A DNA stretch of 64,000 nucleotides from Nonomuraea soli. GTDB lineage: Bacteria; Actinomycetota; Actinomycetes; Streptosporangiales; Streptosporangiaceae. Of this stretch, positions 62,245-64,000 are shown in pieces; position 1 is the stretch's first letter, and every line of letters starts with the position of its first letter. The DNA is taken from contig NZ_JACDUR010000005.1 of assembly GCF_013761175.1 (NCBI RefSeq), forward strand, positions 468,970 through 532,969, given 5' to 3'. The position numbers were made by a program, and so were the translations under genes. The notes below the pieces were generated by a model. It was given only the letters and a program-made list of their open reading frames with translations, made no database searches and had not been told where the DNA came from.

Positions 62245-63830
62245 CACAGCGGCAGGTTCCCGTGCTTGCGGTAGGGCACCTTGGCGCTCTTGGCGCGCAG
62301 CATGGCCAGCGAGCGGGCCAGGACGGACCGGGTCTCGGCGGGGTCGATGACGTCGTCCACCAGGCCGCGCTCGGCGGCGTAGTAGGCGTGCATGAGCTCC
62401 TGCCGGTAGCGGCTGATCATCTCGGCGCGCATGGCCTCCGGGTCGTCGGCTGCGGCGATCTCCTTGCGGAACACGACGTTGGCCGCGCCCTCCGCGCCCA
62501 TCACCGCGATCTCGTTGGTCGGCCAGGCGAAGGACAGGTCCGCGCCGATGGAGCGGGAGTCCATGACGATGTAGGCGCCGCCGTACGCCTTGCGCAGGAT
62601 GACCTGGATGCGGGGGACGGTGGCGTTGCAGTAGGCGTAGAGCAGCTTGGCGCCGTGCCGGATGATGCCGGCGTGCTCCTGGTCCTTGCCGGGCAGGAAG
62701 CCCGGCACGTCGACGAGGGTGACCAGCGGGATGCTGAAGGCGTCGCAGAACTGGACGAACCTGGCGGCCTTCTCGGAGGCGTCGATGTCGAGCGCGCCGG
62801 CCAGGGAGGACGGCTGGTTGGCCACGACGCCGACCACGTGGCCGTCGATCCTGGCCAGGGCGCAGATGACGTTGGTGGCCCACAGGGTGTGCACCTCGAA
62901 GAAGTCGCCCAGGTCGACGATCTCCCTGATCACCTCGCGGATGTCGTAGGAGCGGTTCAGCTCGACGGGCACGATGTCGAGGAGCGCGTCGCATCGGCGG
63001 TCGGCCGGGTCGCCCGCCGGGACGTACGGCGCGGCCTCGCGGTTGTTGGCCGGCAGCAGCGACAGCAGGTAGCGGACCGCGTCCAGGCAGTCCGCCTCGT
63101 CGGCGTAGACGAACCCGGCGGCTCCGGAGACCGTGCCGTGCACCTGGGCGCCGCCCAGCCCGTCGTGGCTGATCTTCTCGCCGGTCACCGCCTCGACCAC
63201 GCTCGGGCCGGTGATGTACATCTGCGAGATCCCGTCGACCATGAACGTGAAGTCGGTGAGCGCCGGGGAGTAGGTGGCGCCGCCGGCGCAGGGGCCGAGC
63301 ATCACGCTGATCTGGGGGATGACCCCTGAGGCCCGGACGTTGCGCTGGAAGATCCCGCCGTAGCCGGCCAGGGCGGTCACACCCTCCTGGATGCGCGCGC
63401 CGGCGCCGTCGCTGAGGCTGACGAGCGGGGCTCCGGTGGCCGCCGCGAGGTCCATCAGCTTGTGGATCTTCTGGGCGTGGGCCTCGCCGAGCGAGCCGCC
63501 GAAGATCCGGAAGTCGTGGGCGTAGGCGAAGACCGTACGGCCGTGCACCGTGCCCCAGCCTGCCACCACGCCGTCGCTGTACGGCCTGCGGTTCTCCAGG
63601 CCGAAGCCGCTGGCCCGGTGCCTGCGCAGCTGCTCGATCTCGGTGAAGCTACCCGGGTCGAAAAGGAGGTCCAGCCGTTCGTCGACGGTGAGTTTGCCTT
63701 TGGCTTGTTGCTGTTTCGTCGCCGATTGCAGGTCACCGCCGCGCGCCTGGTCTTTGAGCATGCCGAGCTCGGAGACTCTCTCCCGCATCGAGAGAGGCGT
63801 TTCAAGACCGCGTTCTGTAGTCAGCGTCAC
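62244..63830 (-). CDS. Acyl-CoA carboxylase beta subunit (propionyl-CoA carboxylase type), 528 aa
   Basis: This is the carboxyltransferase subunit that makes (methyl)malonyl-CoA from the acyl-CoA and carboxybiotin. Crotonase-fold landmarks are present: the oxyanion-hole regions GPCAGGATYSPAL (179-191) and RKAYGGAY (413-420), DVPGFLPG (374-381) and SRSIGADLSFAWP (425-437). Asp431 appears to match Asp422 of Streptomyces PccB, a residue tied to propionyl-CoA preference; this alignment is from memory. Methylmalonyl supply fits the three methylmalonyl ATs in the window. The start is GTG at 63830 with GAGAGG about 10 nt upstream; ATG at 63788 is an alternative. It is the first gene of the long unit. 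Confidence 0.95.
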   Translation of the reverse strand: MTLTTERGLETPLSMRERVSELGMLKDQARGGDLQSATKQQQAKGKLTVDERLDLLFDPGSFTEIEQLRRHRASGFGLENRRPYSDGVVAGWGTVHGRTVFAYAHDFRIFGGSLGEAHAQKIHKLMDLAAATGAPLVSLSDGAGARIQEGVTALAGYGGIFQRNVRASGVIPQISVMLGPCAGGATYSPALTDFTFMVDGISQMYITGPSVVEAVTGEKISHDGLGGAQVHGTVSGAAGFVYADEADCLDAVRYLLSLLPANNREAAPYVPAGDPADRRCDALLDIVPVELNRSYDIREVIREIVDLGDFFEVHTLWATNVICALARIDGHVVGVVANQPSSLAGALDIDASEKAARFVQFCDAFSIPLVTLVDVPGFLPGKDQEHAGIIRHGAKLLYAYCNATVPRIQVILRKAYGGAYIVMDSRSIGADLSFAWPTNEIAVMGAEGAANVVFRKEIAAADDPEAMRAEMISRYRQELMHAYYAAERGLVDDVIDPAETRSVLARSLAMLRAKSAKVPYRKHGNLPL

Positions 63831-64000
63831 GTCAATATTTCCTCTCGGCTAACAAGCGGGCGGATTCGAAAGCCACGTGTGCCGATGCCCCACTCAGTCA
63901 AGGCTCATTTCAACCCGGTGGGCGGCGGCGCAGCTACCGGGGACCGCCCCTTAACCTGCGGCTGAATGGCCCCTACGGGTGGCTCTCCCGCGCCGGAGAG
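63831..64000 (-). promoter_or_regulatory. Upstream region of the carboxylase-PKS unit
   Basis: These 170 nt hold no gene in either direction. On the minus strand TAGGGG (63970-63975) and TAAGGGG (63947-63953) lie 23 nt apart; the same two words occur upstream of the FG-GAP gene. A possible -35 element TTGACT lies at 63896-63901, but I see no convincing -10 at standard spacing. Confidence 0.4.

Noticed and set aside
62245..62994. Longer version of the epsilon-subunit frame
   Set aside because: It overlaps the carboxyltransferase gene and its residues are noise; the 64-residue product has the right family length.
1..64000. tRNA, rRNA or riboswitch genes
   Set aside because: No cloverleaf-like or rRNA-like stretch was noticed; nearly the whole window is coding and the two gaps are only about 170 nt each.

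Overview
The window is one block of a modular type I polyketide biosynthetic gene cluster from a high-GC actinomycete. Every gene I can support lies on the minus strand, so biosynthetic order reads from high to low coordinates. The very high GC, GTG starts, multimodular cis-AT PKS genes, class-1 type docking helices and an acyl-CoA carboxylase beta/epsilon pair all point to Actinomycetes. The genus cannot be told from this sequence.

Layout, in order of transcription: acyl-CoA carboxylase beta subunit (63830-62244) and epsilon subunit (62244-62050); type II thioesterase (62030-61287); PKS-II, 8443 aa and five modules (61249-35918); PKS-III, 3689 aa and two modules (35881-24812); PKS-IV, 3239 aa and two modules (24782-15063); an aryl-acid AMP ligase (15025-13415); an isochorismate synthase (13418-12000); and an ABC exporter ATPase and permease (11969-10300). 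Spacers are 37 nt or less, or the genes overlap, so this looks like one transcription unit of about 53 kb. A hairpin at 10250-10287 follows it. A second unit starts at 10128 with an FG-GAP/VCBS repeat protein and continues into PKS-I (9208 to beyond the left edge). PKS-I carries the loading module plus at least two extension modules. The only stretches of more than 100 nt without a gene are 10129-10299 and 63831-64000; both hold candidate promoter elements.

How the genes fit together: PKS-I begins with a KSQ-AT(malonyl)-ACP loading module (Gln169 replaces the KS cysteine), so the chain should start from acetate. PKS-II, -III and -IV then act in that order, judged by their docking ends. Module content is as follows. 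II-1 to II-5 are all KS-AT-DH-KR-ACP, with AT malonyl, malonyl, malonyl, methylmalonyl, malonyl. III-1 is KS-AT(mal)-KR-ACP and III-2 is KS-AT(mmal)-DH-ER-KR-ACP. IV-1 is KS-AT(mmal)-DH-KR-ACP and IV-2 is KS-AT(mal)-dead KR-ACP. No thioesterase domain or docking tail follows the last ACP. Counting carbons back from the last ACP, this predicts a 3-keto group, 4-methyl-4-ene, 6-methyl, 7-methylene, 9-hydroxyl, 12-methyl and double bonds at C10, C12, C14, C16 and C18. The C1-C15 part of that pattern resembles the decalin-forming half of spirotetronate (kijanimicin/tetrocarcin-type) or related acyl-tetronate/tetramate backbones. This is inference: no tetronate, tetramate or Diels-Alderase gene lies in the window.

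The main puzzle is the isochorismate synthase plus aryl-AMP ligase pair. It implies a chorismate-derived aromatic acid, in a pathway whose PKS already has its own acetate loading module and where no aryl carrier protein is visible. The PKS genes are also strongly mosaic: blocks are shared almost base for base between modules, and one KR domain appears to be a chimera of two KR types.
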